Shown here: in pieces, positions 1 to 9,314 of the stretch | How positions within the stretch are numbered: the first letter of the stretch is position 1 | Layout of the letters: each line of letters begins with the position of its first letter | Assembly: GCA_963808135.1 (NCBI GenBank) | Contig: CAWEFA010000027.1 | Location: 79,107 to 143,106, forward strand | Reading direction: 5' to 3' | Length of the DNA: 64,000 nt | Origin: CAWEFA01 sp963808135 | Lineage (GTDB): Bacteria; Bacteroidota; Bacteroidia; Bacteroidales; DTGW01 | The notes under the pieces: model-generated | Database searches by the model: none | What the model was told of the DNA's origin: nothing | The model's input: the letters and a program-made list of their open reading frames with translations, nothing else | Made by a program: the position numbers and the translations under genes

Positions 1-1345
1 CAAGTATTGTTTGAAATTACAAACGCTGGGATATTTGGCGCAACTAAAAACTTTACCAAATAATGCCGTAGGCAATTCATTGTCGGGCAACGCATGGACC
101 ATTGATTTTTCCTGGATGCTATCAGCGCTATTAATAGTATTTGAATCATAGAAAACCGGCTTTTCATGCTTATCTTTAATTAAACTTTTAATAAAATCAA
201 GCGCATCAGGGTAACTTTTTGTCCTTACAATGCAATACATACTGTATTTTCCATCTTTTCCCAAACATCCGTTCAAAGTAAAAGACCCATCCATGATGTT
301 GAATAATTTGTCGCCGATATTGTTTCCAAACTTTTGGTTTAAATTTTTAAGGTTTTCAGCCAATGTTTTATTATTTCGGCATGCTCTCATTTATAGCAAG
401 CTTGTAATTGTAAGGCTCGCTTAATGCAAAAGTGCCATAAAAAACAGTAGATGCAGGTAAAGCTTCATAATAAGGGACATCAACAGGTAATTCATTTTTA
501 ATTGTTCTCAGCCATATTTGTTTTTGGGTTGTTACATTTGAAAAGCCGTGCAGGGATATACATTTGTGGTCGATATTCAAATCAAGCGCATACCAGCCTT
601 TATATTTTAAAGCTTTTTTCAAATCATCAGAATAAGCCGGTTGAAATAAACCCGCAAAAAAAGCCGAAAATTTTTCAGATTCAATATACAGGTTGCCGAT
701 TGTTTTTTTCCCGGTAGTAGAAAAGACTTTTGAAAAACTTGTATCGGAAAGAAGAGAACTTGAATTAATGGATTGCTTGTAAGCATCGGCGATATTTTTA
801 GTCCTGTTGCCGATTATTAACAAATTCTCTTTAAAAAAATAATAAAGGTTTTGCCTGTTCTTTATCTTGAGGTTATTGAATTTAACCAGCGAAGGAGAAT
901 ATTGGATAAGCTCATAGCCTCTTTTTTCAAGCAGCAGATATAGCTTTTTGCTCAAAACATTTTTATTAATGCTGTTCCCAAAAGGTAAATAAATATTAAT
1001 GCCGTCCAATTTGTCTTCCACATTATGAAATGAAAAGTAGATAGATGAATCATTTATCAGGCTTTTGAGCGCTGGGATTTCTTCGCTCAAACTATCGAGA
1101 AATAATTTTGTGCCTTCAATATTGTTTTTTAAAGAATTTTTTGGCAGGTTTTGAAAATTGTTGTTATCCATTAAAGTTGAGAAGAATTCTTTCACGCTGT
1201 TAACCTTTAAAATTAAAACAGCATCTTTAGGAATAGCTTTAACTACCTGTTGATATTGAAAGGCAGGTTTTTTCAAAATAAATAACAAGGCGCCAATAAA
1301 CATGGCCCCGGTTATTGCAATTGTAGCTATCAGGCTTTTATTCAA
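1..1345 (-). CDS. Putative membrane-anchored envelope protein, frameshifted and cut by window edge
   Basis: The first 324 codons (1345 down to 371) start with an N-terminal hydrophobic anchor (residues about 7-25, IATIAITGAMFIGALLFI) followed by a soluble domain. The phrase IPKDAVLILKVNS resembles the start of DUF3352-like Bacteroidetes proteins, whose function is unknown. The frame stops at 371, but the next frame is open for exactly 130 codons from 390 to 1 and reads as the same kind of protein (LAENLKNLNQKFGNNIGDKL). Removing one A from the AAA run near 374 would fuse them as NESMPNNKTLAENL. The gene runs off the left edge, so its C-terminus is missing. Family assignment is weak; the membrane anchor and the frameshift are seen directly. 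Confidence 0.6.
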
Positions 1346-1433
1346 ATTTCCAAATATTTAGAAAACCGAAAAATAATTTGTTAACTGTTTCTTAAATTTC
1401 CGTGAAACGAAATGCTAAAATAGCTAATATTAA

Positions 1434-1646
1434 AATATTTGTAACTATTCAGGTTATTTAGACTGTAGGCTGAAGGCATTTAGTATTTTCGCAATGCCCC
1501 GGTCAAGGCTTCCGGCACTTTCTCTTTTACTACTATTTTCCGGGTACTTTATAAAACCCAATCGGCTGACCAATGAGTTTAGTATGATCCCGCACATTTT
1601 TCTCCTAAAAGTCTATAGCCTTTCTACCTGAATAGTTACAAATATT
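1434..1646. mobile_element. MITE-like element with 21-bp perfect terminal inverted repeats
   Basis: Positions 1434-1454 and 1626-1646 are perfect inverted copies over 21 bases (inner part GTAACTATTCAGGT, reverse ACCTGAATAGTTAC). They enclose about 170 bp with no plausible gene, lying between two minus-strand genes. Size, non-coding interior and long perfect ends fit a miniature inverted-repeat element or a relic of an insertion sequence. No clear target-site duplication was recognised. A long bidirectional terminator is less likely because the arms are 171 bp apart. Confidence 0.55.
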
Positions 1647-1675
1647 TCTAAGAACATGAATTTTGAAAATACTTT

Positions 1676-2278
1676 TTATTGTGACAATTTTGAAACTCCC
1701 CCCGAAACAATAAACTTCATGGCTTCGGCCGGATGAATATCAAGAGGTGTAATTAAATCGGTAGGAACGATAAACAATTCGCCCGAAAAATTATAAGAAT
1801 GCGGGAAATACACTGCCACTTTATCTTTTATTTTAAGTTCAGATAAATCGGTGGCAGTAAGAAATCCGATTTTTTCAAGCTCCGCTATTTTGTTGACTTT
1901 AACCAATACCGGCTGGGAAAATTTTTTATCTTTACCGACAAATGCCGAGAGGAAATCGCGTATTGAAGTATAAACAACCTGGACAATGGGTGCTTTGCTG
2001 ATTAACTTTTCAATAATTGCTTTTATAGGCCTTGTTACAATTTTTTGTCCCAAATATCCCACTAAAGTGATAAAGATTAACAACACTATAAACCCGAGAC
2101 CAGGGATTTTTATTTTCAGTATTTGTTCAATATACGTTTGTGCAAGCCCATCGCCAAAAGTGAAAACCTGGTAAATAATAAAGCACGTAATGGTTAATGG
2201 CGCTGTATAAAGCAAACCTTGCAGAAAAAAGTCAATGAATTTGTTCATTACTTTTTTGGTTAAATTTTTGTTTTCCAT
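1676..2278 (-). CDS. DUF502 family inner-membrane protein
   Basis: This protein of about 200 residues has two hydrophobic segments near the N-terminus (FFLQGLLYTAPLTITCFIIY and IPGLGFIVLLIFITLVGYLG) and then a soluble domain containing SKAPIVQVVYTSIRDFL, the signature of DUF502 proteins. The family's function is unknown; it is common in Bacteroidetes and plants. The longer open frame begins at 2353, but its first 25 codons overlap the upstream gene and look non-native. The ATG at 2278 (MENKN) gives the usual length. It is the last gene of a minus-strand group with the YjbR-like and YraN-like genes, with a 1-base gap to the former. Confidence 0.8.
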   Translation of the reverse strand: MENKNLTKKVMNKFIDFFLQGLLYTAPLTITCFIIYQVFTFGDGLAQTYIEQILKIKIPGLGFIVLLIFITLVGYLGQKIVTRPIKAIIEKLISKAPIVQVVYTSIRDFLSAFVGKDKKFSQPVLVKVNKIAELEKIGFLTATDLSELKIKDKVAVYFPHSYNFSGELFIVPTDLITPLDIHPAEAMKFIVSGGVSKLSQ

Positions 2279-2279
2279 A

Positions 2280-2636
2280 TTATTGAGTTTTTTCAATTTT
2301 AAATCTGATCCTTTTGGGTAACCCCGATACAACAAGCCAATAGGAATGGTCAATCCATTCTTTAATTAATTTGTCTGCAACAGAGCCATCTAATAAAACA
2401 GTATTCCAATGGGTTTTATTCATATGGTATCCCGGTTGCACGGAAGAATAACGTTCCCTGAGTTCAATTGCCAAATCAGGCGAACATTTAAGATTGATGC
2501 TTACTTCGCCTTCGATCTGTAACAATGCAAACATTTTTCCGCCGACTTTAAAAACCAAAGTTACATCATCAAATGGGAAACTTTCGGTTGTTTCTGGCAT
2601 TGTAAGACAAAATTCACGTATTGCTTCAATATCCAT
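2280..2636 (-). CDS. MmcQ/YjbR family DNA-binding-like protein
   Basis: At 118 residues it has the family length and the characteristic run of motifs: PETTESFPFDDVTLVFKVGG near the N-terminus, then LKCSPDLAIELRERY, PGYHMNKTHWNTV and a C-terminal SYWLVVSGLPK. YjbR-type proteins adopt a fold resembling double-wing DNA-binding domains, but a physiological role has not been established. It sits between the YraN-like and DUF502 genes with gaps of 1-2 bases, so the three are probably co-transcribed. Confidence 0.88.
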   Translation of the reverse strand: MDIEAIREFCLTMPETTESFPFDDVTLVFKVGGKMFALLQIEGEVSINLKCSPDLAIELRERYSSVQPGYHMNKTHWNTVLLDGSVADKLIKEWIDHSYWLVVSGLPKRIRFKIEKTQ

Positions 2637-2638
2637 TT

Positions 2639-3022
2639 TTATCTGACTTTTGGATAAAATGCGTTTTCAATATGCTCAATATTAAAATCATTGTATTTAT
2701 ATACAATTGTAATTATATCAAAGCGCACATCTGAATTCACGTTATGCTTCACTATAAAAGCATTTGCCGCGGCAATTATAAAACGTTGTTTTTTTAAAGT
2801 TACAGCTTCGGCAGGCGAAACAAGACTTCCGGCTCTCCGGGTTTTAACTTCAACAATTATTAGTTCATTTTTAAATTGGGCAACTATATCGAGTTCCTTC
2901 TGCATATAGCGCCAATTACGGAATAGAATAGTGTAACCTTTTTTCTCCAGGTAATCTGCTGCAATTTGTTCCCCCTTCATACCTGTATTTTTAATTTCTG
3001 TCATATCAAAAGGTTCTTTCAT
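2639..3022 (-). CDS. YraN/UPF0102 family endonuclease-like protein
   Basis: This 127-residue protein has the UPF0102 layout: GEQIAADYLEKKGYTIL at the N-terminus, then KELDIVAQ and VEVKTRRAG. These supply the Asp and Glu-x-Lys of a PD-(D/E)XK nuclease core. The family is predicted to be a Holliday-junction-resolvase-like nuclease; its substrate is unproven. The start could be the first Met (3022) or the Met at residue 7 (MTEIKN), nearer the usual family length. It is the first gene of the small minus-strand group yraN-yjbR-DUF502. Confidence 0.87.
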   Translation of the reverse strand: MKEPFDMTEIKNTGMKGEQIAADYLEKKGYTILFRNWRYMQKELDIVAQFKNELIIVEVKTRRAGSLVSPAEAVTLKKQRFIIAAANAFIVKHNVNSDVRFDIITIVYKYNDFNIEHIENAFYPKVR

Positions 3023-3159
3023 GTAAGGAATAATTGTTTGTCAATTTAAAAAGAAGATTTATCAACACAAACAGTTACTATATAAAAATTATCTAACTTA
3101 ATCATTTATTTACCGTTATTAAGATAAAAAATGTATTAATATTACAAAAAATTACGAGG

Positions 3160-3804
3160 ATGTGTGGGAAAGTTAAGAAAAATTTTTTATTCATAGTGTT
3201 TTTGCTTTTGCAAAGCACTTGTTGGTCTGCCGGGTTTGAGGGGAGTATTTCTTTAATCAAGGAATCGTTTTACGACACAACGTTTTTCAATTATTTTGTA
3301 TCCGATGGTAAAATCCGTATCGAAGAGTTTAATTCAAAAAAATTATTACAGCACATTTATATTGTTAACACTCTTAATGATGAGGTTATTATCATCGATC
3401 CGGTTAAAAAACTATATACAAAATTAAGGAAGAAACCTCTGAACTGTAACAACGATGCACAATGCGCTGTGTTAAAGTCAGTGAATAGCAAAATGATTAA
3501 TGGAATCAGATGCTACCAATGGAGGGTAAAGTGCAAAGATAAAAACACTGAAATATCCTATTGGGTAACGCAAAATGATTTTTACTTTTTCGAAAAAATG
3601 GCGAAGATATTTAATGCAACCGATAGAAGCTTGGAGTTTTTTAACCACATTCCATTGTCGCAAGGTTTTTTCCCTATGTTAAGCGTTGAAAGAAACCTGG
3701 TGCGCGATGAAAAAATGCGTACGGCCGTATTAAATATCGAAAGAAAATCAGTTGATTCTGCTTTGTTTAGGATACCTTTTAATTATAAACTTTATTCGAT
3801 TTGA
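3160..3804 (+). CDS. Secreted hypothetical protein, DUF4412/LolA-like
   Basis: This 214-residue protein has a signal peptide (about residues 7-24, FLFIVFLLLQSTCWSAG). The mature part reads as alternating beta strands, with phrases such as DGKIRIEEF, IIIDPVKKLYTKL and INGIRCYQWRVKCKDKNTEISYWVT. This is the style of DUF4412 periplasmic proteins of Bacteroidetes, which are thought to share a LolA/LppX-like fold. Four cysteines sit in the middle (LNCNNDAQC, RCYQ, VKC) and could form disulfides. It stands alone between the yraN group and dapF. Family assignment is by feel of the sequence; secretion is well supported. Confidence 0.6.
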   Translation: MCGKVKKNFLFIVFLLLQSTCWSAGFEGSISLIKESFYDTTFFNYFVSDGKIRIEEFNSKKLLQHIYIVNTLNDEVIIIDPVKKLYTKLRKKPLNCNNDAQCAVLKSVNSKMINGIRCYQWRVKCKDKNTEISYWVTQNDFYFFEKMAKIFNATDRSLEFFNHIPLSQGFFPMLSVERNLVRDEKMRTAVLNIERKSVDSALFRIPFNYKLYSI

Positions 3805-4108
3805 TATTTAATTCAGTTGCACGTTGAGAAAGTACAGTCGTTAATTATTCGTTTGTGCTTCTGGATTTTTTTTCAAATGATAGATTTCTGCTCAGGGTCT
3901 ATGTAATATTATTTTCCCATTACTAATTTCCTTTCAAAAAATTCAGTATGTGATTTTATAAAAAAATTACTGAGTGTAATCGGTTAATTGTCGATTTAAC
4001 TAATAAAACAATTGATTGCAGTATTATTGCAATTCAAATTTATATAAATTTGAAACTTGATAGTTGATGTTATTTTCATCAAAAGTTTTAACGGATAATA
4101 ATATTTTT

Positions 4109-4975
4109 ATGCTTAATAATTTCTTCGTTAAATCGCATGGCTTGGGGAATGACTACTTGGTATTCGATAGCTCGAAGATTGGCTTTGCGGTTAATGAAAA
4201 ATCAATTAAACGAATTTGCGATGTGCATTATGGCATTGGTTCCGATGGGATTTTATTGTTAGCGCCTTCGGGAAAAGCTGATTTTGGCCTGAAAATATAC
4301 AATCCCGATGGTTCGGAAGCAGAGAAAAGCGGAAACGGCCTTCGTATTTTCTCTAAATTTTTGTTTGATTATAAATATACTTCGAATAAAAAATTTACAA
4401 TTGAAACATTGGGCGGTGTTGTTAAAGCTTCAGTTGATGAAGAAATGAATGGCAGGGCTTCTTTAATTTCAATAGAAATGGGCAAGCCGACATTTATAAG
4501 CAAAGAAATCCCGGTTAATTGCAACCAAAAGGAATGTATGGATTTTCCTTTGGAAATTGACGATAAAAAATTTCTGATAAACTGTGTATCGGTCGGTAAC
4601 CCGCATTGCGTTATAATAACCGATAAACTTGATAAAGAAGAAGTAATTAAATATGGTGGTAAAATTGAAAACCATCCGTTGTTTCCAAACCGCATTAATG
4701 TTCAGTTTGCTAAAGTTATTTCGCGTGAAGAAATAGAAATTCTTATTTGGGAAAGAGGGGCCGGTTTTACCCTCGCCTCTGGAAGCTCGTCCTGTGCTGT
4801 TGCTTGTGTGATGCGGAAAAAAGGACTTATAGCAAATAAAGCAATGATAAATATGCCGGGAGGTAAATTAAAAATTGAGATAAATGATGCATGGCAAATT
4901 ATACTTTGCGGAGAGGTAAGACAAATTGCCGAAGGGTTTATTAATTCAGAGTTATTAGAAGATTTGAATAAATGA
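4109..4975 (+). CDS. dapF: Diaminopimelate epimerase family protein lacking both catalytic cysteines
   Basis: The fold is that of DapF: KSHGLGNDYLVFD at the N-terminus, HYGIGSDGILLL, NPDGSEAEKSGNGLRIF and WERGAGFTLASGSSSCA. DapF converts LL- to meso-diaminopimelate using two cysteines, one in the CGNG motif and one in the ACGTG motif. Here both are serine (KSGNG and ASGSS), while the surrounding substrate-binding residues are kept. It may therefore be a divergent epimerase or a related enzyme with another reaction. An upstream ATG at 4064 is in frame; the start at 4109 gives the standard N-terminus. The stop overlaps the ispG start (ATGA), so the two are translated together. The 300 bases upstream hold nothing I recognise. 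Confidence 0.8.
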   Translation: MLNNFFVKSHGLGNDYLVFDSSKIGFAVNEKSIKRICDVHYGIGSDGILLLAPSGKADFGLKIYNPDGSEAEKSGNGLRIFSKFLFDYKYTSNKKFTIETLGGVVKASVDEEMNGRASLISIEMGKPTFISKEIPVNCNQKECMDFPLEIDDKKFLINCVSVGNPHCVIITDKLDKEEVIKYGGKIENHPLFPNRINVQFAKVISREEIEILIWERGAGFTLASGSSSCAVACVMRKKGLIANKAMINMPGGKLKIEINDAWQIILCGEVRQIAEGFINSELLEDLNK

Positions 4976-6834
4976 ATTACAAATATTGCAACGATATTTT
5001 ATCCTATTCACGATTTTTAACAAGAGAGATAAATATTGGCGGCGTGCCTTTGGGCGGTGAAAACCCTATCCGCATTCAAAGCATGACCAATACAAATACG
5101 CTTGATACAGAAGCTACAGTAGGGCAATGCATACGGATAATAAAAGCCGGGGCTGATTATGTTCGTATAACCGCGCAGGGGATTCGCGAAGCTGAAAATC
5201 TTTTGAATATAAAAGCCGAACTAAGGAATAAAGGTTTTAAAACTCCTCTTATTGCCGATGTCCATTTTAATCCAAAAGTCGCAGAAATAGCTGCCGCCAT
5301 TGTTGAAAAAATACGTATTAACCCTGGAAATTATATCAATAAAAATAGCTCTGGAAAAATTGAATTTTCCGATTCTGAGTATAACAATGAAATAGAAAAA
5401 ATCCATACAAATATTTTACCATTGCTTAAAATTTGCAGGGTACATGGAACTGCAATAAGAATTGGTGTAAATCACGGTTCGCTTAGCAATCGCATAATTT
5501 GCAGGTACGGCAATACTCCCCGTGGAATGGTCGAATCGGCTATGGAGTTTCTACGGATTTGCGCCGGCGAAAATTTTCACAATATAGTTGTTTCATTAAA
5601 AGCCAGCAATACAAGGGATATGGTTTATTCAAACAGGCTATTGGTTAATTCTATGTTGGCCGAAGGCCTGATTTATCCGCTTCACCTTGGGGTTACGGAG
5701 GCAGGCGAGGGCGAAGATGGAATAGTGAAATCTTCATTGGGTATCGGCGCACTTCTTGCCGACGGAATAGGAGATACCATACGCGTTTCCCTGACCGGCG
5801 AGCCGGAAGAAGAAATTCCTGTCGCTAAGGAATTAATTAAATATTTTACCGACAGGGAAAAAACATTTGAAACTCAATCCATAAAAGTTGAATCAAAAAA
5901 TCCTTTCGAATACAAAAAAAGAGATACCTGTCCGGTTGAAAATATCGGCGGCAAAAATTTAGCAATAATCATAACGGATTGGGTTGGCGGGAATGAATCT
6001 CCAGAAATGCCGGAATATTTCTATTTAAACAAGGGCAATAACTTCGATAATTTACCTGATAAATTCAACTACATATTAAACCTTCACGACTGGTTTAAAT
6101 ATGTTAAGCATAAGAAAAATATTTTTCCGCTTTATACAGTAGCAGAGTTTAATACTTATGGAACCAAACATTCAAATCTGAATTTTGTAATTGTTTCAAA
6201 CGAAGATTATGTGGATTGCTTTTCAGGTAAAATAAAAAACAGCAAAAATGCCGTCCTGATATTTGAAACAATTAATAAAAACAGTGTGGCCGATCAACGT
6301 TCATTTTTTTACAAATTGATAGAACAAGGAATAAATGTGCCTGTAATATTAAATAAAAATTATTCCGAAGATTCATTAATGTCATTTCAGATAAAAGCTG
6401 CTTCTGATTTGGGAGCTATGCTTATAGACGGTTTTTCTGATGGAATATGGATAAGAAATAATAAAATAACCGAACGCCGCGATATAATATCTTTACCGTT
6501 TAATATTTTGCAGGCCGGCAGGGTGCGCATGTCAAAAACCGATTATATATCTTGCCCTTCCTGTGGGCGCAGCTTATTTGACATTAAATCGGAAGTTCTT
6601 CGGATTAAGCAAAAAACGAGTCAGTTAAAGCATCTTAAAATAGCTATAATGGGTTGTATTGTCAATGGCCCGGGCGAAATGGCGGACGCTGATTATGGTT
6701 TTGTCGGCTCTGGCCCTGAGAAAATTTCTTTATACAAAGGAAAACAGGTTGTAAAGAAAGATATAATTTCAAAAAATGCTTTAGAAGAATTAATAGAGCT
6801 AATTAAATCCAATGGCGATTGGGTTGATCCTTAA
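4972..6834 (+). CDS. ispG: 4-hydroxy-3-methylbut-2-enyl diphosphate synthase (long-insert type)
   Basis: IspG (GcpE) converts methylerythritol cyclodiphosphate to HMBPP in the non-mevalonate isoprenoid pathway. At 620 residues this is the long form found in Bacteroidetes, Chlamydiae and plants, with an insert between the TIM barrel and the C-terminal iron-sulfur domain. Visible signatures are GGENPIRIQSMTNTNT, PLIADVHFNPKVA, RIGVNHGSLSNRI and MVESAMEFLRIC. At the C-terminus CPSCGR (Cys528 and Cys531) and GCIVNGPGEMADADYG (Cys562) supply the three ligands of the 4Fe-4S cluster. The start codon overlaps the stop of the dapF-like gene. Confidence 0.97.
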   Translation: MNYKYCNDILSYSRFLTREINIGGVPLGGENPIRIQSMTNTNTLDTEATVGQCIRIIKAGADYVRITAQGIREAENLLNIKAELRNKGFKTPLIADVHFNPKVAEIAAAIVEKIRINPGNYINKNSSGKIEFSDSEYNNEIEKIHTNILPLLKICRVHGTAIRIGVNHGSLSNRIICRYGNTPRGMVESAMEFLRICAGENFHNIVVSLKASNTRDMVYSNRLLVNSMLAEGLIYPLHLGVTEAGEGEDGIVKSSLGIGALLADGIGDTIRVSLTGEPEEEIPVAKELIKYFTDREKTFETQSIKVESKNPFEYKKRDTCPVENIGGKNLAIIITDWVGGNESPEMPEYFYLNKGNNFDNLPDKFNYILNLHDWFKYVKHKKNIFPLYTVAEFNTYGTKHSNLNFVIVSNEDYVDCFSGKIKNSKNAVLIFETINKNSVADQRSFFYKLIEQGINVPVILNKNYSEDSLMSFQIKAASDLGAMLIDGFSDGIWIRNNKITERRDIISLPFNILQAGRVRMSKTDYISCPSCGRSLFDIKSEVLRIKQKTSQLKHLKIAIMGCIVNGPGEMADADYGFVGSGPEKISLYKGKQVVKKDIISKNALEELIELIKSNGDWVDP

Positions 6835-6837
6835 AAA

Positions 6838-9288
6838 TTAATTTATAGGTTCCTTTTGTTTTTTATATAATTTGTGCCTAAATATCTTATCCATAAAAGC
6901 TGGCTTTTCTTTATTATAATATCCATAGCCATATCCGTAATTATAATTATAACCATAATTATACCCGTAACCATAACCGCTTTGGGCAACAGGCAGGTCA
7001 TTGATAATAATATTTACATTTTGGATGTTTCGTTTTTTTAAAGTCGATACAATTTGTTTAAAAATTGCTTTACGCGTATAATTATGTCTAACCATGAATA
7101 TGTTAACATCGCTAAAGTTAAACAGTAGCATTGCGTCGGCAACCATTCCCACCGGCGGGGTATCAATAATTATATAATCGAACCATTGTTTCAGGTTAAA
7201 TATCATTTCATTAGTAACGGGTGAAGCTATTAATTCATTCGGATTAGGCGGCACAGGCCCGGGCAAAATTACATTCAGGTTTTTATTAGAAGTAGTATTT
7301 ATTATTTTTTCAAGCTCATCATTACCGCTTAAAAATGTACTTATGCCTTTATTATTTGTTAGGTCGAACGGAACGTTCCGCATTGGCTTCCGAAGGTCGA
7401 AATACAACAACAGGGTTTTTTTGCCGAATAAAGCAAAGCTTGCTGCCAGGTTTATGCTTGTATAGCTTTTGCCTTCATCCATCATTGATGATGTAACCAA
7501 AATTACATGCTTTTCATTTAGCGGGGCAACGAATTGAAAGTTAGTCCTGATTGACCTGAACGATTCTGCAACAATAGATTTTGGATCATCAAAAATTGGG
7601 ATTAGATTTTTTGATTTGTTATGAATTGCATGACCGAGTACAGGAAAATCGGCTATAGACTCAACATCTTCAATTTCGCGTATTTTTTCATTAAAATAGT
7701 CATTGAAGAAAATTAACACGAATGGAATACAAAGCCCAAGCATAATAGCAATTAACATATTCTTCATGAAATTCGGCGAAATAAGAATGGCATCACGTTT
7801 GTCGGCTTCATTTACAATTTCGTTATCGGAGATTAAGCCGGCTTTAGAAATTTGTAAATCGCTTCGTTTCGAAAGCAAATAAGTATATAAATCGCTATAA
7901 AGCTTAAATATTCTTTCATAACCGAATAATTCTTTTTGCGTTTTAGGCAATTTTTCTTCTTCAGCAGAAACCTTATCAATCCGTTGGTCGATATAATGAA
8001 CCGACATTTCATTAGCATCTATTAAATTTTTTACATTATTGAAAATGACCTTTTTTAAATTGGAAACTTTTGCATCGTATGAAGTAGTAAAAGGATTTTC
8101 CTTCTTAAGATTATTAGCCAATTCAGCCCGGTCGTTTATCATATCGGTAAACTCGCTGAACAAGCTGTTTAATACCGGGTCGTCAATTCCCATTGATGCG
8201 GGCGCTATGAAGGTTTTCACATCGCTGTTTTTCTCCAGAAGATCTTTTAAGTACTCAAAATATTTCTGTCTTGCTAATAGCTCTGCTTTCCGGTTTTGAA
8301 GATCTTCAAGGCCTTTAAAAACTTCTTGCGAATAAAAATCAACATCCATTATTTTATTGGCCGATTGGAATGTTTGAAGCCGTTCCTGCGATAATTTTAA
8401 TGAATCAGATACTTCAAGAAGTTGATTGCTAATGAAATTTATGGTGTTGGCAGCCGATATATGTTTTTTTTCAATCGATTTTTCAAGATATATATTACAG
8501 ATACAATTTAAAAAATCAACAATTTTATCGATGTTATTTCCTTTGAATGAAACCTGGAGTATAGTTGAATTTCGAAGGTCAGTAACCTCGTAGTTTCGGA
8601 ATTCCCTGATAAGGCTTTCCCATGACCTCAAAGAAAAATAATATTCCTTTCCAATAATATTTGTATTTGATTTTTTCGGGTTCTTTAACCTGAGAGTAAA
8701 CGAAATAAGATCAGTTTTTACAGGTTTGTTACAAATAAAAGTATTTTTGAATTTGCAGTTATAAATAACATTTTTAACCGATTGTGTATATAAATTTCTT
8801 AATTGAGCATTCTGAAAATCAGCCGACAGAAAATAGGTGGAATCGGAAAGGAATTTAACTTTATATAAAACGTCGGTGGTTTGCAAAGCAAGGCTATCGG
8901 GGATAATTTCAAACGGGGAGTTTAAATATAGCTCACGCCTGGCAAACGGAATTTTTTGAAAATATGAAATGCCAAAATTAAGTCTTTTCAAAGCCCTTTC
9001 GGTAATATGGGTCGATTTGAGCATTTCGGTTTCGTTAACTATCGAAAATTTATTTTCAACAGCTTCAATAGGATCGGCATTTTGAAGGTCTATGAGAGGT
9101 TTTTCTTTTTTTATGAGAATAGAAGCCGAAATTCGATAAACGGTCTGGGAATACCGTGATACAACAACTGCAATACTCATTGCAATAAATGTTGACAATA
9201 AAATAAGTTTCCAGTATTGTTGAATCTTACGGATGATATACTTTAAATCGTTTGGTTCTTGTTTTATTGCAGATCGTTCAAATTCCAT
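6838..9288 (-). CDS. wzc: Wzc-type polysaccharide co-polymerase / tyrosine autokinase
   Basis: This 816-residue inner-membrane protein controls polymerisation and export of surface polysaccharide. It has a Wzz domain with a first membrane span near residue 30 (LILLSTFIAMSIAVVV), a long periplasmic coiled-coil region, and a second span near 505-525. A cytoplasmic BY-kinase domain follows, with Walker A (MMDEGKSYTSINLA, near residue 600), Walker A' (LLLYFDLRKP) and Walker B (YIIIDTPP). The last 50 residues contain a run of about a dozen tyrosines alternating with glycine and asparagine, the expected autophosphorylation tail. It lies just downstream of the wza-like gene on the minus strand, beside the polysaccharide locus it probably serves. 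Confidence 0.95.
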   Translation of the reverse strand: MEFERSAIKQEPNDLKYIIRKIQQYWKLILLSTFIAMSIAVVVSRYSQTVYRISASILIKKEKPLIDLQNADPIEAVENKFSIVNETEMLKSTHITERALKRLNFGISYFQKIPFARRELYLNSPFEIIPDSLALQTTDVLYKVKFLSDSTYFLSADFQNAQLRNLYTQSVKNVIYNCKFKNTFICNKPVKTDLISFTLRLKNPKKSNTNIIGKEYYFSLRSWESLIREFRNYEVTDLRNSTILQVSFKGNNIDKIVDFLNCICNIYLEKSIEKKHISAANTINFISNQLLEVSDSLKLSQERLQTFQSANKIMDVDFYSQEVFKGLEDLQNRKAELLARQKYFEYLKDLLEKNSDVKTFIAPASMGIDDPVLNSLFSEFTDMINDRAELANNLKKENPFTTSYDAKVSNLKKVIFNNVKNLIDANEMSVHYIDQRIDKVSAEEEKLPKTQKELFGYERIFKLYSDLYTYLLSKRSDLQISKAGLISDNEIVNEADKRDAILISPNFMKNMLIAIMLGLCIPFVLIFFNDYFNEKIREIEDVESIADFPVLGHAIHNKSKNLIPIFDDPKSIVAESFRSIRTNFQFVAPLNEKHVILVTSSMMDEGKSYTSINLAASFALFGKKTLLLYFDLRKPMRNVPFDLTNNKGISTFLSGNDELEKIINTTSNKNLNVILPGPVPPNPNELIASPVTNEMIFNLKQWFDYIIIDTPPVGMVADAMLLFNFSDVNIFMVRHNYTRKAIFKQIVSTLKKRNIQNVNIIINDLPVAQSGYGYGYNYGYNYNYGYGYGYYNKEKPAFMDKIFRHKLYKKQKEPIN

Positions 9289-9314
9289 TTCATTTCTTAT
9301 ATGAACCGAAAAAA

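Noticed and set aside
6880..7010. Repetitive TAATTATAACC-like DNA
   Set aside because: Looks like a tandem repeat or CRISPR-like run but simply encodes the Gly/Tyr/Asn-rich tyrosine tail of Wzc.
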